The translations under genes and the position numbers were made by a program. A model generated the notes under the pieces. That model did not search any database. It was not told the origin of the DNA and was given only the letters and a program-made list of their open reading frames with translations. Below are positions 1-9,379 of a stretch of DNA of 64,000 bases, piece after piece; the stretch's first letter is position 1; every line of letters begins with the position of its first letter. The DNA comes from CAYRUZ01 sp964427895 (lineage in GTDB: Bacteria; Patescibacteriota; Gracilibacteria; Peribacterales; Peribacteraceae), in the NCBI GenBank assembly GCA_964427895.1, contig CAYRUZ010000004.1:1-64000 (forward strand). The letters are read 5' to 3'.

Positions 1-1
1 C

Positions 2-217
2 TTACGCCTTCTGGCCCGCAGCCATGCGCTTGCGGAAGCGATCGATACGACCGCCCGTGCGCGTCTTCGTCTCCTTGCCGGTGTAGACCGGGTGGCACAT
101 GCGGCAGACTTCGACCGTCTGCTCCTTCACGGTCGACGGAATCGCGAACACGGCTCCGCACGTGGTGCAGGTCGTTTTTGCGTCGGCGTACATGACCGGA
201 TGGATCTCCTTCTTCAT
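2..217 (-). CDS. rpmE: 50S ribosomal protein bL31
   Basis: Ribosomal protein of the large subunit, 71 residues, complete. It is the zinc-binding (C+) form: two CxxC pairs are visible (CTTC near residues 17-20, CRMC near 38-41), followed by the family signature CHPVYTGK. The ATG at 215-217 is chosen because it gives the standard N-terminus MKKEIHP. On the minus strand a TAGACT box (228-233) ends 10 nt before the ATG, so the gene probably has its own promoter and an almost leaderless mRNA, although it lies only 73 bp downstream of gyrA on the same strand. Family assignment is secure. Confidence 0.96.
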   Translation of the reverse strand: MKKEIHPVMYADAKTTCTTCGAVFAIPSTVKEQTVEVCRMCHPVYTGKETKTRTGGRIDRFRKRMAAGQKA

Positions 218-290
218 AGCGCTGGACAGTCTACTGATATGGAGTGGGATTGCAAGCGCAATCCGGTTTCGGATAGAGAAATGGCGCGTA

Positions 291-2939
291 TTAGGCAGCC
301 TTCTTGGCTTTTCGGGCGGCGGAACGGACCTCTTTCTTATGCAGATCCTCCAATTCCTCGACCTGTTCCATCAATTCTTCCACCTCCCCCTCCCGCTGCT
401 CCTGAGCCATTTGGGCGATCATCTCCTCGGCTTCCTTGTCGAGCATCATCACGCTCATCGACGCCACCTTGTCGCTGCCGTTAAGGCGCATGACGATCAC
501 GCCCTGCGTGGCACGTCCGCGCGACGGGATGTCCGCCAGGCTCATGCGGATGGCCTGACCCTGCTTGGAAATGCACAGCAGGTCGCCCTCGGCGCCCTCT
601 TCGAGCACGTAGCCACCGACGATGTCGCCGGTCTTGGGCGTCAGCTGGGCGGCCTTCACGCCGGAACCTCCGCGTCCCTGGAAGCGGTACTGGTCGACAG
701 GGCTCATCTTTCCGAGACCGTTCTCCATCACCACGAGGAGCTTGCTCTTGCTCGGATCGGCCACTACGGCTGCCTCCACGACCGTATCCTTGTCCGCGAG
801 GCGGATGCCACGCACGCCTGCCGCGGCGCGGCCCATCGGGCGCACGTCGTCTTCCTTAAAGCGGATTGCCTTGCCCTTGCGGGTAAGGAGCAGGATGTCG
901 TTGTTCGCCTTCGTTGCGACCACCCAGCGCAGCTCGTCGCCCTCGTTGACCTTCTGGGCGATGAGGCCGCTGCGGCGGATATTCTGGAATTCGGCGATTT
1001 CCGTGCGCTTCACGGTACCATCCTTGGTGACCATGAAGAGGAACTTGAAGTCGGAGAGGTCGGCCTTGAGGATCGCGGTCACGCGCTCCTCCGGCTTCAG
1101 CTGGAGCAAGTTCACGATGGCCTGGCCGCGGGCCACGCGGCTCGTCTGCGGCAATTCGTAGACCGGCAGCTGGAACAGACGGCCCGTGTTCGTGAAGAAC
1201 AGGAGGTCATCGTGGTTCATGACGTGCAGGAGGCTCATCACCTCGTCGTCATCGCGCACTTCGGCACCCTTGATGCCCTTGCCTCCGCGGTGCTGCATGC
1301 GGAACTGGAGCGGGCTCAAGCGCTTCACGTATCCGCCGCGCGTGAGCGTGACGATCATCGGCGCGTTCGGGATCGTGTCCTTGGCGGAGAATTCTCCTGC
1401 GGCGCTCGGCACGACCGTCGTGCGGCGCACGTCGGCGTACGTCTTGCGGACGTCGATGAGCTCGTCCTTGAGGATCTTGTCGACCTTCTTCTTGTCCTTG
1501 AGGATGGCTTCGCACTCAGCGATGAAGGCGAGCGTCTCTTTCAGCTCGTCCTCGATCTTCTTGCGCTCGAGACCCGCGAGGGTCTGCAAACGCATGTCGA
1601 GGATGGCCTGGGCCTGGATCTCGCTCAGCTTGAACTTCTTGATGAGATTCTCCTTCGCGATCTCCTTCGTCTCGCTGCTGCGGATCGTCTTGATGACAGC
1701 GTCGATGTTGTCGAGGGCGATCTTGAGACCTTCGAGGATGTGGGCACGCTCCTTGGCGCGATCCCGCTCGTACGTGACGCGGCGGGTGATGACCACGCGG
1801 CGGTGGTCGATGAAGATCTGCAGGAGTTCCTGCAAGTTCATCAGACGCGGCTGGATGCCGTCGGCCAGCGCGATCATGTTGTATCCGAAGCTCGTCTGTA
1901 GATCGGTCAGCTGGAAAAGCTGGTTGAGGACCTTCTGGGGGTACGCGTCTTTCTTGAGTTCGACGATGATGCGGATGCCCTCGCGGTCGGACTCGTCACG
2001 CAGATCGGAGATGCCGACGATGACCTTGTCGTTGACCAACTCAGCCATGCGCTCGATAAGGCTGGTCTTGTTGACCTGGTACGGGATCTCGGAGATGCGG
2101 ATGTGGTAGCGGCCGCCGCTCCCCTCCTCGATCTCCGCCTTGCCGCGCATCACCACGGACCCGCGGCCCGTGAGGTACGCCTGCTTGATGGCTTCTTTGT
2201 CGTAGACGGCGCCTCCGGTCGGGAAGTCCGGGCCCTGGACGTACTTGAGCAGATCCTCGACCGTGGACTTCGGCTCGTCGAGCAGATGCACGGAAGCGTC
2301 CACGAGCTCGCCGAGGTTGTGCGGAGGCATGTTCGTGGCCATGCCGACGGCGATGCCGACCGTGCCGTTGAGCAGCAGGTTCGGGATCTTCGACGGAAGA
2401 ACCGTGGGCTCCTTGCGGGATGCGTCGTAGTTGTTGGTGAAGTCGACCGTGTCCTTATCGATGTCCTGGAGGATCTGGTCCGTGATGCGGGCCATCTTGG
2501 CCTCGGTGTAACGCATCGCAGCGGCGTTATCGCCGTCGATGGAGCCGAAGTTTCCCTGTCCCGCGATGAGCGGGTAGCGCATGGAGAACTCCTGCGCCAT
2601 GCGCACCATTGCCTCGTACACCGGGGCGTCGCCGTGCGGGTGGTACTTTCCGAGCACGTCTCCTACGACGAGGGCCGACTTGCGGAACTTGGCGCTGGAG
2701 CGCAGTCCGAGCTCGCTCATCGCATAAAGGATGCGGCGATGCACGGGCTTGAGACCGTCGCGGGCGTCGGGCAGCGCGCGCGCCACGATGACGCTCATCG
2801 CGTAATCGAGGTAGCTCTCCTCCATTTCATTCACGATCGCGCGTGGCTTGATGCGGCCGATCGTCGAAAGTGTCTCGCCCGTTTGGGCATCGCCAAGGGG
2901 CTGCTGAGACGGTGCCGGTACGGGATCCTTATCAGCCAT
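291..2939 (-). CDS. gyrA: DNA gyrase subunit A
   Basis: Cutting/rejoining subunit of type IIA topoisomerase, 882 residues. The active-site Tyr is Y144 in AAMRYTE (E. coli Y122 by motif alignment). The gyrase-specific GyrA-box QHRGGKG is at about residues 549-555, which separates it from ParC, and the six-blade C-terminal domain follows. The tail is acidic then basic (EELEDL...ARKAKKAA). The quinolone-determining region reads HPHGDAPVYEA, so the position of E. coli Ser83 is Ala105 and that of Asp87 is Glu109; Ala at the first site is seen in intrinsically less quinolone-sensitive gyrases. The start is the ATG at 2937-2939; the frame stays open further upstream but without family similarity. 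A TATCAT box lies about 21 nt upstream. gyrB is not in the window. Confidence 0.97.
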   Translation of the reverse strand: MADKDPVPAPSQQPLGDAQTGETLSTIGRIKPRAIVNEMEESYLDYAMSVIVARALPDARDGLKPVHRRILYAMSELGLRSSAKFRKSALVVGDVLGKYHPHGDAPVYEAMVRMAQEFSMRYPLIAGQGNFGSIDGDNAAAMRYTEAKMARITDQILQDIDKDTVDFTNNYDASRKEPTVLPSKIPNLLLNGTVGIAVGMATNMPPHNLGELVDASVHLLDEPKSTVEDLLKYVQGPDFPTGGAVYDKEAIKQAYLTGRGSVVMRGKAEIEEGSGGRYHIRISEIPYQVNKTSLIERMAELVNDKVIVGISDLRDESDREGIRIIVELKKDAYPQKVLNQLFQLTDLQTSFGYNMIALADGIQPRLMNLQELLQIFIDHRRVVITRRVTYERDRAKERAHILEGLKIALDNIDAVIKTIRSSETKEIAKENLIKKFKLSEIQAQAILDMRLQTLAGLERKKIEDELKETLAFIAECEAILKDKKKVDKILKDELIDVRKTYADVRRTTVVPSAAGEFSAKDTIPNAPMIVTLTRGGYVKRLSPLQFRMQHRGGKGIKGAEVRDDDEVMSLLHVMNHDDLLFFTNTGRLFQLPVYELPQTSRVARGQAIVNLLQLKPEERVTAILKADLSDFKFLFMVTKDGTVKRTEIAEFQNIRRSGLIAQKVNEGDELRWVVATKANNDILLLTRKGKAIRFKEDDVRPMGRAAAGVRGIRLADKDTVVEAAVVADPSKSKLLVVMENGLGKMSPVDQYRFQGRGGSGVKAAQLTPKTGDIVGGYVLEEGAEGDLLCISKQGQAIRMSLADIPSRGRATQGVIVMRLNGSDKVASMSVMMLDKEAEEMIAQMAQEQREGEVEELMEQVEELEDLHKKEVRSAARKAKKAA

Positions 2940-3093
2940 AGAAAAAACGCAGGCCGAGCCATGATAGCCGAATTTTTCCCCGAGGGAAGGGAGGCTTTTA
3001 GGGCATGCGTCACCAGAAATAGTGAAGTGAGGCAAGCACGATCTCCGCGGGAGACTGCGACCAATCCCCCCTTCATTTGGTACGCTTATCCCC

Positions 3094-4668
3094 ATGTCGC
3101 ACTCATCCGAAATGGAGGAGCAGCACTGGTGGCAGTTCGTCCTTCTCGCATTCGTCCTCTGTTGCATCGCCTTCGTCCTCGCCCGCCCGATCATGCTGGG
3201 GGCGTCGGATTTGGGGCGTCACATCACTAACGGCCACCTCACGCTCGGCCAGGGCATCATCCCCAACACGAACCTCTATTCGTACGTGCATCCGGATTTC
3301 CCGTTCGTGAATCACCACTGGGCGTCGGGGGTCATTCTCGCCGTCATCTACGACTTCGTCGGATTCTCGGGGCTCTCGGTCGCATCCATCGCGCTATGCA
3401 TGCTCACCTTCTTCCTGCTGTTCGACATGGCATGGATGCGGGGGCGCTTCGACGTGGCCATCCTCTATTCCTTGCTGATCGTCCCCATTCTCGGGACACG
3501 CCCCGAAGTACGACCCGAGAACTTCAGCTACTTCCTTATCGCAGCCTACATGTGGCTGCTGCTCGAGTACCGCGACGGACGCATCTCGCGACACTGGCTC
3601 TGGAGCTTGGTAGTCCTTGAGGCGTTGTGGACGAATCTGCACATCTACTTCTTCATTGGCTGTATCGTCATTGGAAGTTTCCTGCTCGATGAATGGATCG
3701 TCCGCTTCAAGGCGAAGCAACCGCTGCTGCGCGCGCCGCTTCTTCCGATTTTCCTGCTGGCCTGTTGTGCGACGGTCATCAATCCGTCCGGCATCTGGGG
3801 GGCGCTGGAACCGCTGCTCATCTTTACCAACTACAATTATCCCGTCGCCGAAAATCAGAGCATCCTCAATATCGAGGCCTCGGTGCCCTACATGATCGGC
3901 ATCTACTTCAAGCTCGCCTGCGGGGTGGCGGTGTTCGCCATCGTCCGCTCGCTGGTGCGTTGGCGCAGCGGTCGCGGGCAGTTGTGGGTTTCGGGCATCC
4001 TTTTGCTGCTCCTGGTGATGGCGCTGGCATGGACGTCGCTGCGGCACTTCGCCCTCTTCGGCTACGTCTCGGTCCTCCTCATCCCCATCATGCTGAAGGA
4101 CCTGCCGGCGGGCCTGCACAAGCGCAGCCCCACCCTGATGAGCGCCGGAACACTCGCCGCAGCGTTCCTCGTCTTCCTGCTGAACTGGCAATACTGGGTG
4201 ACACTGCCTCGCACCGCCGGAATCGGACTGGAACCGCACGCGTTGGACGCGCTGGCATTCTACAAAAACGCGGGCATCCAAGGGCCGCTCTTCAACGACT
4301 ACGACATTGGGGGCTACCTCATCTTCGGCCTCTACCCGCAACAGCAGGTCTTCACCGATAACCGGCCCGAAGCGTATCCCGGCGAATTCTTCCAGAACGT
4401 CTACATCCCGATGCAGATGAATGACCTGGAGTGGCAAAAGCAATTGAAGAAGTTCGGCTTCACCACCATCTTCCTGCGGAGGAATGACATGGCGCAGTGG
4501 ACGAAGCGCTTCATCCTCGCCCGCCTGCAGGACAAGGAATGGGTGCCGGTCTTCGCCGATAACGTGGCGCTCATCTTCGTGCGCGCGGTGCCGCAGAATG
4601 CGCGCATCATCGAGCGTTATGGCATCAACAAGGCGCAGCTGCTACAACAGCAGCAACAAATGCGTTGA
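3094..4668 (+). CDS. polytopic membrane protein, GT-C glycosyltransferase-like
   Basis: 524 residues with about ten hydrophobic segments, beginning near residues 15-31. An early loop carries SDLGRHITNG (Asp39, Arg42, His43) followed by HPDFPFVNHHWASG. This layout, an acidic/His loop after the first helix then many membrane spans and a short soluble C-terminal part with a DNRPEAYPG stretch, resembles GT-C fold membrane transferases that use lipid-linked sugars, but I recognise no exact family, so the enzyme role is inference. A TACGCT box (3081-3086) ends 7 nt before the ATG with no Shine-Dalgarno, so it looks leaderless. rsmI follows after 4 nt, suggesting one transcript. Confidence 0.6.
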   Translation: MSHSSEMEEQHWWQFVLLAFVLCCIAFVLARPIMLGASDLGRHITNGHLTLGQGIIPNTNLYSYVHPDFPFVNHHWASGVILAVIYDFVGFSGLSVASIALCMLTFFLLFDMAWMRGRFDVAILYSLLIVPILGTRPEVRPENFSYFLIAAYMWLLLEYRDGRISRHWLWSLVVLEALWTNLHIYFFIGCIVIGSFLLDEWIVRFKAKQPLLRAPLLPIFLLACCATVINPSGIWGALEPLLIFTNYNYPVAENQSILNIEASVPYMIGIYFKLACGVAVFAIVRSLVRWRSGRGQLWVSGILLLLLVMALAWTSLRHFALFGYVSVLLIPIMLKDLPAGLHKRSPTLMSAGTLAAAFLVFLLNWQYWVTLPRTAGIGLEPHALDALAFYKNAGIQGPLFNDYDIGGYLIFGLYPQQQVFTDNRPEAYPGEFFQNVYIPMQMNDLEWQKQLKKFGFTTIFLRRNDMAQWTKRFILARLQDKEWVPVFADNVALIFVRAVPQNARIIERYGINKAQLLQQQQQMR

Positions 4669-4672
4669 TTCC

Positions 4673-5377
4673 ATGCTGTCCGTCGTCGCCACTCCCATCG
4701 GCAATCTCGGGGACTGCAGCGAGCGCATGCGCGCAGCACTCTCGTCGTGCGACGCCATCGCCTGCGAGGACACGCGCGTGACGGGCCAGCTCATCTCATT
4801 GCTGGGTCTGCCGAAAAAACCGCTTGTCGCCCTGCACGGATACAGCGACAGGCGCAAGCTGGAAGACGTTCTCGCGCGCCTTCGCGCGGGCGAGCACATC
4901 GTCCTCGTGAGCGATGCGGGAACGCCGGGCATCAGCGACCCGGGATACGCGCTCGTATCCGCCGCTCGCGCGGAAAACATCCGCATCGAAGCGGTGCCCG
5001 GGCCGGCGGCATTCCTCACCGCCCTCAGCGCCAGCGGGCTGCCGGTCGACGCTTTCACTTACCTCGGGTTCCTCCCGCAGAAGAAGGGGCGAAAGACGCT
5101 GCTGCAATCCTTGCCGGACATGGAACACACCGTCGTGTTTTACGAATCGGTCCACCGCATCGCACGCACGCTCGGCGAACTGGCCGAAGTATTCGCGCAT
5201 CAACCTCAGCGGCCGGTCGTCGTCGCGCGTGAGCTGACGAAGATGCACGAAGAGGTGGCGTCGACGACGATGGGCGAGCTCGCGCAGGTCGCTTCACGCA
5301 TCACCGCGAAAGGAGAATTCGTGGTCGTCATCGGCCCCCTTCCCCGTCGGTCGAAGCAGATGGAAGAGGCCGAATGA
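4673..5377 (+). CDS. rsmI: 16S rRNA (cytidine(1402)-2'-O)-methyltransferase
   Basis: SAM-dependent tetrapyrrole-methylase-fold enzyme that 2'-O-methylates C1402 of 16S rRNA. Family motifs are clear: VATPIGNLGD (residues 5-14), CEDTR (31-35), the SAM loop SDAGTPGISDPG (80-91) and VPGPAA. At 234 residues it is shorter than the roughly 280-residue E. coli type; the small C-terminal domain is missing and the protein stops soon after the core strand FVVVIGPLP. The start ATG lies 4 nt after the stop of the preceding membrane-protein gene and gives the standard N-terminus, so translation is probably coupled. RsmH, its usual partner at C1402, is not in the window. Confidence 0.93.
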   Translation: MLSVVATPIGNLGDCSERMRAALSSCDAIACEDTRVTGQLISLLGLPKKPLVALHGYSDRRKLEDVLARLRAGEHIVLVSDAGTPGISDPGYALVSAARAENIRIEAVPGPAAFLTALSASGLPVDAFTYLGFLPQKKGRKTLLQSLPDMEHTVVFYESVHRIARTLGELAEVFAHQPQRPVVVARELTKMHEEVASTTMGELAQVASRITAKGEFVVVIGPLPRRSKQMEEAE

Positions 5378-5474
5378 TGCGCGATTCATGCGTACACACG
5401 AATCGCCGTTTGCGTGACACTGTAAAGTCAAAATCGCCCATGGGCCTTGCCGGAAGACGGCGCAAGCGGAGACA

Positions 5475-5678
5475 ATGTCGCCCATGAATTCTTCCTCTCT
5501 CTCCAAGAAGATCGCGATCACGATCACGTCGCTCTTCGCCGTTTCCACGCTCGCCGCTTGCACGCCGACCCAGAAGGCCGCAACGGATGACAAGAAGCCT
5601 GCAGTGGCCAACGACAAGAAGGACGTCAAGAAGCCGGATGTGAAGAAGGACGTCAAGAAGCCGGACGCCAAGAAGTGA
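5475..5678 (+). CDS. small lysine-rich lipoprotein
   Basis: 67 residues (or 64 from the second ATG at 5484). A lipoprotein signal peptide is visible: a basic start, hydrophobic stretch AITITSLFAVSTLA, then lipobox LAAC with the acylated Cys at residue 29. The mature part is only about 38 residues and almost entirely Lys/Asp/Pro/Ala, with the repeat KKDVKKPD in three close variants. No enzyme can fit. It may be a charged surface tether or binder of anionic polymer, but that is a guess. A GGAG lies close upstream, too near the first ATG and 12 nt before the second. It stands alone between rsmI and a convergent peptidase gene. Confidence 0.6.
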   Translation: MSPMNSSSLSKKIAITITSLFAVSTLAACTPTQKAATDDKKPAVANDKKDVKKPDVKKDVKKPDAKK

Positions 5679-5749
5679 TCATCGGTCGTCTTCAACGCTC
5701 AGCCTGCGGGAAGGGCTTGCCCCATCCCGCGGGTTTTGCTCGTGAGCGA

Positions 5750-7006
5750 TCAGAATTCGATGACGCTCTTGGGGTCGATGTTCTCGCCGTCTTTGATGAC
5801 CTCGAAGTGCACATGGGCACCGGTCGTCATGGGGCCCGCGCCATGGGTGCCGGGCTCGCCGCCTGAAAGGCCGATCGGATCACCCGCAGACACCTCTTGT
5901 CCCGCCGTCACGTTCACGGAAGAAAGGTGGCCGTAGAGCGTGGCGAACCCGTTGGCGTGTCCGATGAGCACGTACGTGTAACCGGTCTTGCCGCCGTCGC
6001 GGACGATGAAGACGACGCCGTCGGATGACGCGTGCACGACCGTACCCTGCGGCACGGCGATGTCCTGCCCGTGGTGCGGCACGCCGAAGAACGACTTGTA
6101 CGAGGCGTCCTGGAAGCCGGCGGTCAGCTTTCCCTGCACCGGCCAAATGAAGAGCGGCGCCGCGGCGTGGGACGTGGTGCCCCGCTCGCTGGGATCGAGC
6201 AGTCCTTTGGCGATCAGCTTCTCTTCGGTGCGACGAAGCATGATGTCGTTGATGTCCCCCAAATGCGTCTGCAGTGCCAGCACCTGCTTGTGCACTTCTT
6301 CCACCTCCTGCTGGATGAGCGCCAAGCGCTCCTCCCCGTCTTTGGCGCTCGCGATGGCCTCCTGCTCGGCGCGCTCTTCCGCGACGATTTCATCGAGGAC
6401 CGCCGCTCGCTTGGCCGCGAGATCCTTGAGCTCATCGGCCATGTCGCGCGTGGCAGCGACGCTGTCGACGTATGACATGAGCGTCTCCTGCACCGACGAG
6501 AGATGCAGTCCGTGCTCGGCCGCGTCGCCATAATCGGTGCCGGCGATGGCCGAACCAAGAAGCGTGAGATCGGAGGACGGCGTCACGCGCAGGCGATCCA
6601 CGTACGCCTTACGAAGAAACACCGTGAGAGCCTCTTCGCCAGAAGCGAGGAAACGCTCGATGGACGGTGCGTCGGACGGCACATGGTATTTCTGTTGCAA
6701 GGCCGCTGCGCGATCCTGCAATGCCGCGATTTGAAAACGCATCTCGCGATTCTTGCGCTGGAGCTCCGCCGCGCGCGACCGGTGCGCATCGGCGTCTCGC
6801 TGCGCCTGCTCGATGCTGCTCTGGATGCCGGAACGCTCTTTGTATCCTACGACCGCGTCGTCGATCGCATTGCGCAAATCGGCCTTCGTTTGGTCCCGCG
6901 CTTCCTCCAGCGAGAGCAGCGTGCCGAGGTATGCGCCGCCGCACACAGCGCCGCACGAAACGACGACGAGAGCCGCTCCGAGGAGTGTGCGGGTACGGTT
7001 GTGCAT
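5750..7006 (-). CDS. M23-family metallopeptidase with coiled coil
   Basis: 418 residues: an N-terminal membrane anchor or uncleaved signal (about residues 8-30), long heptad-rich helices (about 32-110 and 200-270), then a C-terminal LytM/M23 domain (about 300-415). Zinc ligands are recognisable in HHGQDIAVPQG (near 310) and HVHFE (near 398). The architecture matches EnvC/NlpD-like or murein-hydrolase-associated peptidases acting on peptidoglycan outside the membrane. Both His motifs are intact, so activity is plausible. A TATACT box (7015-7020 on the minus strand) ends 8 nt before the ATG. Its promoter region lies back to back with that of ruvA (start 7092). Confidence 0.88.
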   Translation of the reverse strand: MHNRTRTLLGAALVVVSCGAVCGGAYLGTLLSLEEARDQTKADLRNAIDDAVVGYKERSGIQSSIEQAQRDADAHRSRAAELQRKNREMRFQIAALQDRAAALQQKYHVPSDAPSIERFLASGEEALTVFLRKAYVDRLRVTPSSDLTLLGSAIAGTDYGDAAEHGLHLSSVQETLMSYVDSVAATRDMADELKDLAAKRAAVLDEIVAEERAEQEAIASAKDGEERLALIQQEVEEVHKQVLALQTHLGDINDIMLRRTEEKLIAKGLLDPSERGTTSHAAAPLFIWPVQGKLTAGFQDASYKSFFGVPHHGQDIAVPQGTVVHASSDGVVFIVRDGGKTGYTYVLIGHANGFATLYGHLSSVNVTAGQEVSAGDPIGLSGGEPGTHGAGPMTTGAHVHFEVIKDGENIDPKSVIEF

Positions 7007-7091
7007 TTCCTTATAGTATAGCGCAAAATGCGATCCGAATGAAGTCGGTGCGGACAGTAGCGCGCGGAAGGAAATCTGCTATTCTCGCGGC

Positions 7092-7673
7092 ATGATCGCG
7101 CACCTCCGCGGCACGGTGGAGAAGACGGAGATTGGTCAGGTAGAACTCGACGTCGCCGGCGTGGGGTATCGCGTCCACGTTCCCGCTTCCTCGTGGGACA
7201 CGCTGACGGACGGGAAGGAGGTGACGCTGTGGATCTCAACGTATGTCCGTGAAGACCGCTTCGAGCTGTACGGGTTCACCGATCGTCAAACCCGCGGCTT
7301 GTTCGAGCAATTCATCGAACTGCCGGGCATCGGCCCGCGCATGGGATTGGAGCTCTGCGACGTGCCACGCGGACTGCTGGTGGAAGCGCTGCAACGCGAG
7401 GATCCCAAACTCCTAACGACGGTGAAGGGCGTCGGCCGCAAGACGGCCGAGAAACTGCTCATCGAACTGAAGAGCATGGCGGACAAACATCCGGGATTCT
7501 TCGTCGCCGCCAAGGCGCGTAGCGAGCTGGGAAGCCAATTCGACCAGGATGCCGTCGCGGCACTCACGCAGTTGGGATACAGCGCGGGAGACGTGCTGCA
7601 CACCCTCGAGCACCTCCCGAAGGATCTGAAGACGACCGAAGAACGCGTCGCCGCCGCCCTCCGCTCCCTCTAA
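7092..7673 (+). CDS. ruvA: Holliday junction branch migration protein RuvA
   Basis: 193 residues. RuvA binds four-way junctions as a tetramer and loads RuvB helicase. The N-terminal OB fold begins MIAHLRGTVE; two helix-hairpin-helix motifs are visible as LPGIGPRMG and VKGVGRKTAEKLLIEL; the C-terminal RuvB-binding domain III is present (AVAALTQLGYSAGDV). A TATTCT box (7080-7085) ends 6 nt before the ATG, so the mRNA is probably leaderless. pgi starts 2 nt after the stop codon, so the two are co-transcribed. ruvB and ruvC are not in the window, unlike the common ruvAB pairing. Confidence 0.96.
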   Translation: MIAHLRGTVEKTEIGQVELDVAGVGYRVHVPASSWDTLTDGKEVTLWISTYVREDRFELYGFTDRQTRGLFEQFIELPGIGPRMGLELCDVPRGLLVEALQREDPKLLTTVKGVGRKTAEKLLIELKSMADKHPGFFVAAKARSELGSQFDQDAVAALTQLGYSAGDVLHTLEHLPKDLKTTEERVAAALRSL

Positions 7674-7675
7674 GT

Positions 7676-8962
7676 ATGCTGACACTCGACATCAGCGGCG
7701 CTCTTGCGACGGCGATCACGCCGGCCATGGGCATCTCCGACCAGGAACTGCTCGCCCAGCACACGCCGATCCGCAAGTACGTGGATGCGTGGCTGAAGGA
7801 GCGGCGAGAAGGATTGCATGACTGGGCGATGGCTCCGTACAGCAGGAAAATCGCCGACAAGATGCAGGAAACGGCCGACAGGCTTCGCCGCGACAAGGTG
7901 ACGACCGTACTGTGGCTGGGCATCGGGGGTTCGGGGCTCGGGCCGCGCGTGCTGCAAGAAGCGTTCGAACGCCCCGGATCAGTGGAATTCCATGTCGTCG
8001 ACACCATCGATCCCGCGGTGCTGCAGATGTACCTCGACGTCATCGATTGGAACTCGACGGCGGTAGTCGTCGTCAGCAAATCCGGCGGCACACTGGAGAC
8101 CATGAGCGCCTTCTTCCTGTTCTGGGAGAAGTTGAAAAGCGTCCGCAAAGCCAAGGCGAAAAACCGCGTCGTGGCCATCACCGATCCCAAGAAAGGCGCG
8201 CTACGCACGTTCTGCCTGGAACAGGGCATCGAGTGCCTATCCATCGCACCGGAAGTGGGGGGACGATACTCGATCTTCACGCCGGTCGGCCTCTTTACGC
8301 TCGCGCTGCTGAAGAAAGACGTTGCGGCATTCCTCCGGGGCGCGAAGGCGATGGATGAGCGATGCCAGTCATCCTTGCTCGACGACAATCCCGCGGCGCA
8401 GCTTGCCGCCGTCCAATACTTGCTCGACACGAAGAAGGAACATCCCATTCGCGTGATCATGCCGTACAGCCAGCGGCTGCGATCGATGGCCGCATGGGAT
8501 CAACAACTCATCGCGGAGAGCCTTGGAAAGAACGAAGTGAACAATCCGTTCCCGGTCGCCGCCCTCGGCACGCAGGACCAACACTCGCTGCTGCAACAGT
8601 GGCTGGCTGGCCCCCGCAAGGCATGGCACATCTTCCTGCGAGAGAAAGAGATGCCGCGACTCACCGTACCGACAATCACCGACCCATCGTTCCGCACGTT
8701 GGGCGGGCTCCCCTTTTCGCAATTGCTCGACGCATGCGCAGACGGCACGGCCCAGGCTCTCAGCCGCTCCAAGCGGCCGCACGTGACGATTACCGTCGAC
8801 CGCCTCGATGAGGAACACCTTGGACAGATCTTCTTCCTCTTCATGGCCGAAGTGGTGCTGCTCGGCAAGCTCTACCGCATCGACCCGTACGGGCAGCCGG
8901 CGGTGGAGTCCGGCAAGATCATCACCCGGAATATTCTGGACGCAGCGCGGTCCGGACGATGA
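7676..8962 (+). CDS. pgi: glucose-6-phosphate isomerase
   Basis: Interconverts glucose-6-phosphate and fructose-6-phosphate. 428 residues, a compact bacterial form. Family signatures: GIGGSGLGPR, the sugar-phosphate-binding SKSGGTLET (about 135-143), the block WDQQLIAESLGK carrying the catalytic Glu (near 277) and the C-terminal GQPAVESGK. The ATG follows the ruvA stop by two bases with no Shine-Dalgarno, so it relies on translation from ruvA. The pairing with ruvA has no functional logic that I know of. Confidence 0.95.
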   Translation: MLTLDISGALATAITPAMGISDQELLAQHTPIRKYVDAWLKERREGLHDWAMAPYSRKIADKMQETADRLRRDKVTTVLWLGIGGSGLGPRVLQEAFERPGSVEFHVVDTIDPAVLQMYLDVIDWNSTAVVVVSKSGGTLETMSAFFLFWEKLKSVRKAKAKNRVVAITDPKKGALRTFCLEQGIECLSIAPEVGGRYSIFTPVGLFTLALLKKDVAAFLRGAKAMDERCQSSLLDDNPAAQLAAVQYLLDTKKEHPIRVIMPYSQRLRSMAAWDQQLIAESLGKNEVNNPFPVAALGTQDQHSLLQQWLAGPRKAWHIFLREKEMPRLTVPTITDPSFRTLGGLPFSQLLDACADGTAQALSRSKRPHVTITVDRLDEEHLGQIFFLFMAEVVLLGKLYRIDPYGQPAVESGKIITRNILDAARSGR

Positions 8963-9041
8963 TCGGGGGTTTTCCCCCAACCATTCTCTCGCCTGCCGTC
9001 GCGCGATTGCGTATACTCCTCCGCGTCTTCCCCCAGTCCCC

Positions 9042-9362
9042 ATGCCACAGTCCGTCACCGACGCACAGTTCGACGCCGACGTCCTCAAGTCCCCCGTTCC
9101 GGTCCTCGTGGACTTTTGGGCTCCTTGGTGCGGTCCGTGCAAGGCGATGCTCCCGATCGTCGAAGGACTCGAAGGCGAATACGAGGGGAAGGCCAAAATC
9201 GTGAAGGTGAACGTCGATGAAAACATCGACACGGCCGGCCAATACAACGTGCTCAGCATCCCGACGTTCATGATCTTCAAGAAGGGCAAGCCCGTTTCGA
9301 CCATCGTCGGAGCACGCCCCAAGGAGGATCTGAAGAAGGAACTCGACGCGGCGATCGCCTGA
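9042..9362 (+). CDS. trxA: thioredoxin
   Basis: 106-residue thioredoxin with the catalytic WCGPC (Cys30, Cys33) and the cis-proline SIPTF (Pro74). Soluble, no signal peptide, so a cytoplasmic disulfide reductase. A TATACT box (9012-9017) lies 24 nt upstream. The leader has no purine tract; the 15 nt before the ATG are almost all pyrimidine, a pattern repeated before other genes here. The gene is followed after 17 nt by the first of two paired small membrane-protein genes. Confidence 0.95.
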   Translation: MPQSVTDAQFDADVLKSPVPVLVDFWAPWCGPCKAMLPIVEGLEGEYEGKAKIVKVNVDENIDTAGQYNVLSIPTFMIFKKGKPVSTIVGARPKEDLKKELDAAIA

Positions 9363-9379
9363 GACAACCGACCGCACCG

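Noticed and set aside
99..1901. 600-codon open frame on the plus strand opposite gyrA
   Set aside because: It lies fully antisense to gyrA with no family similarity; long antisense frames are usual in GC-rich genes.
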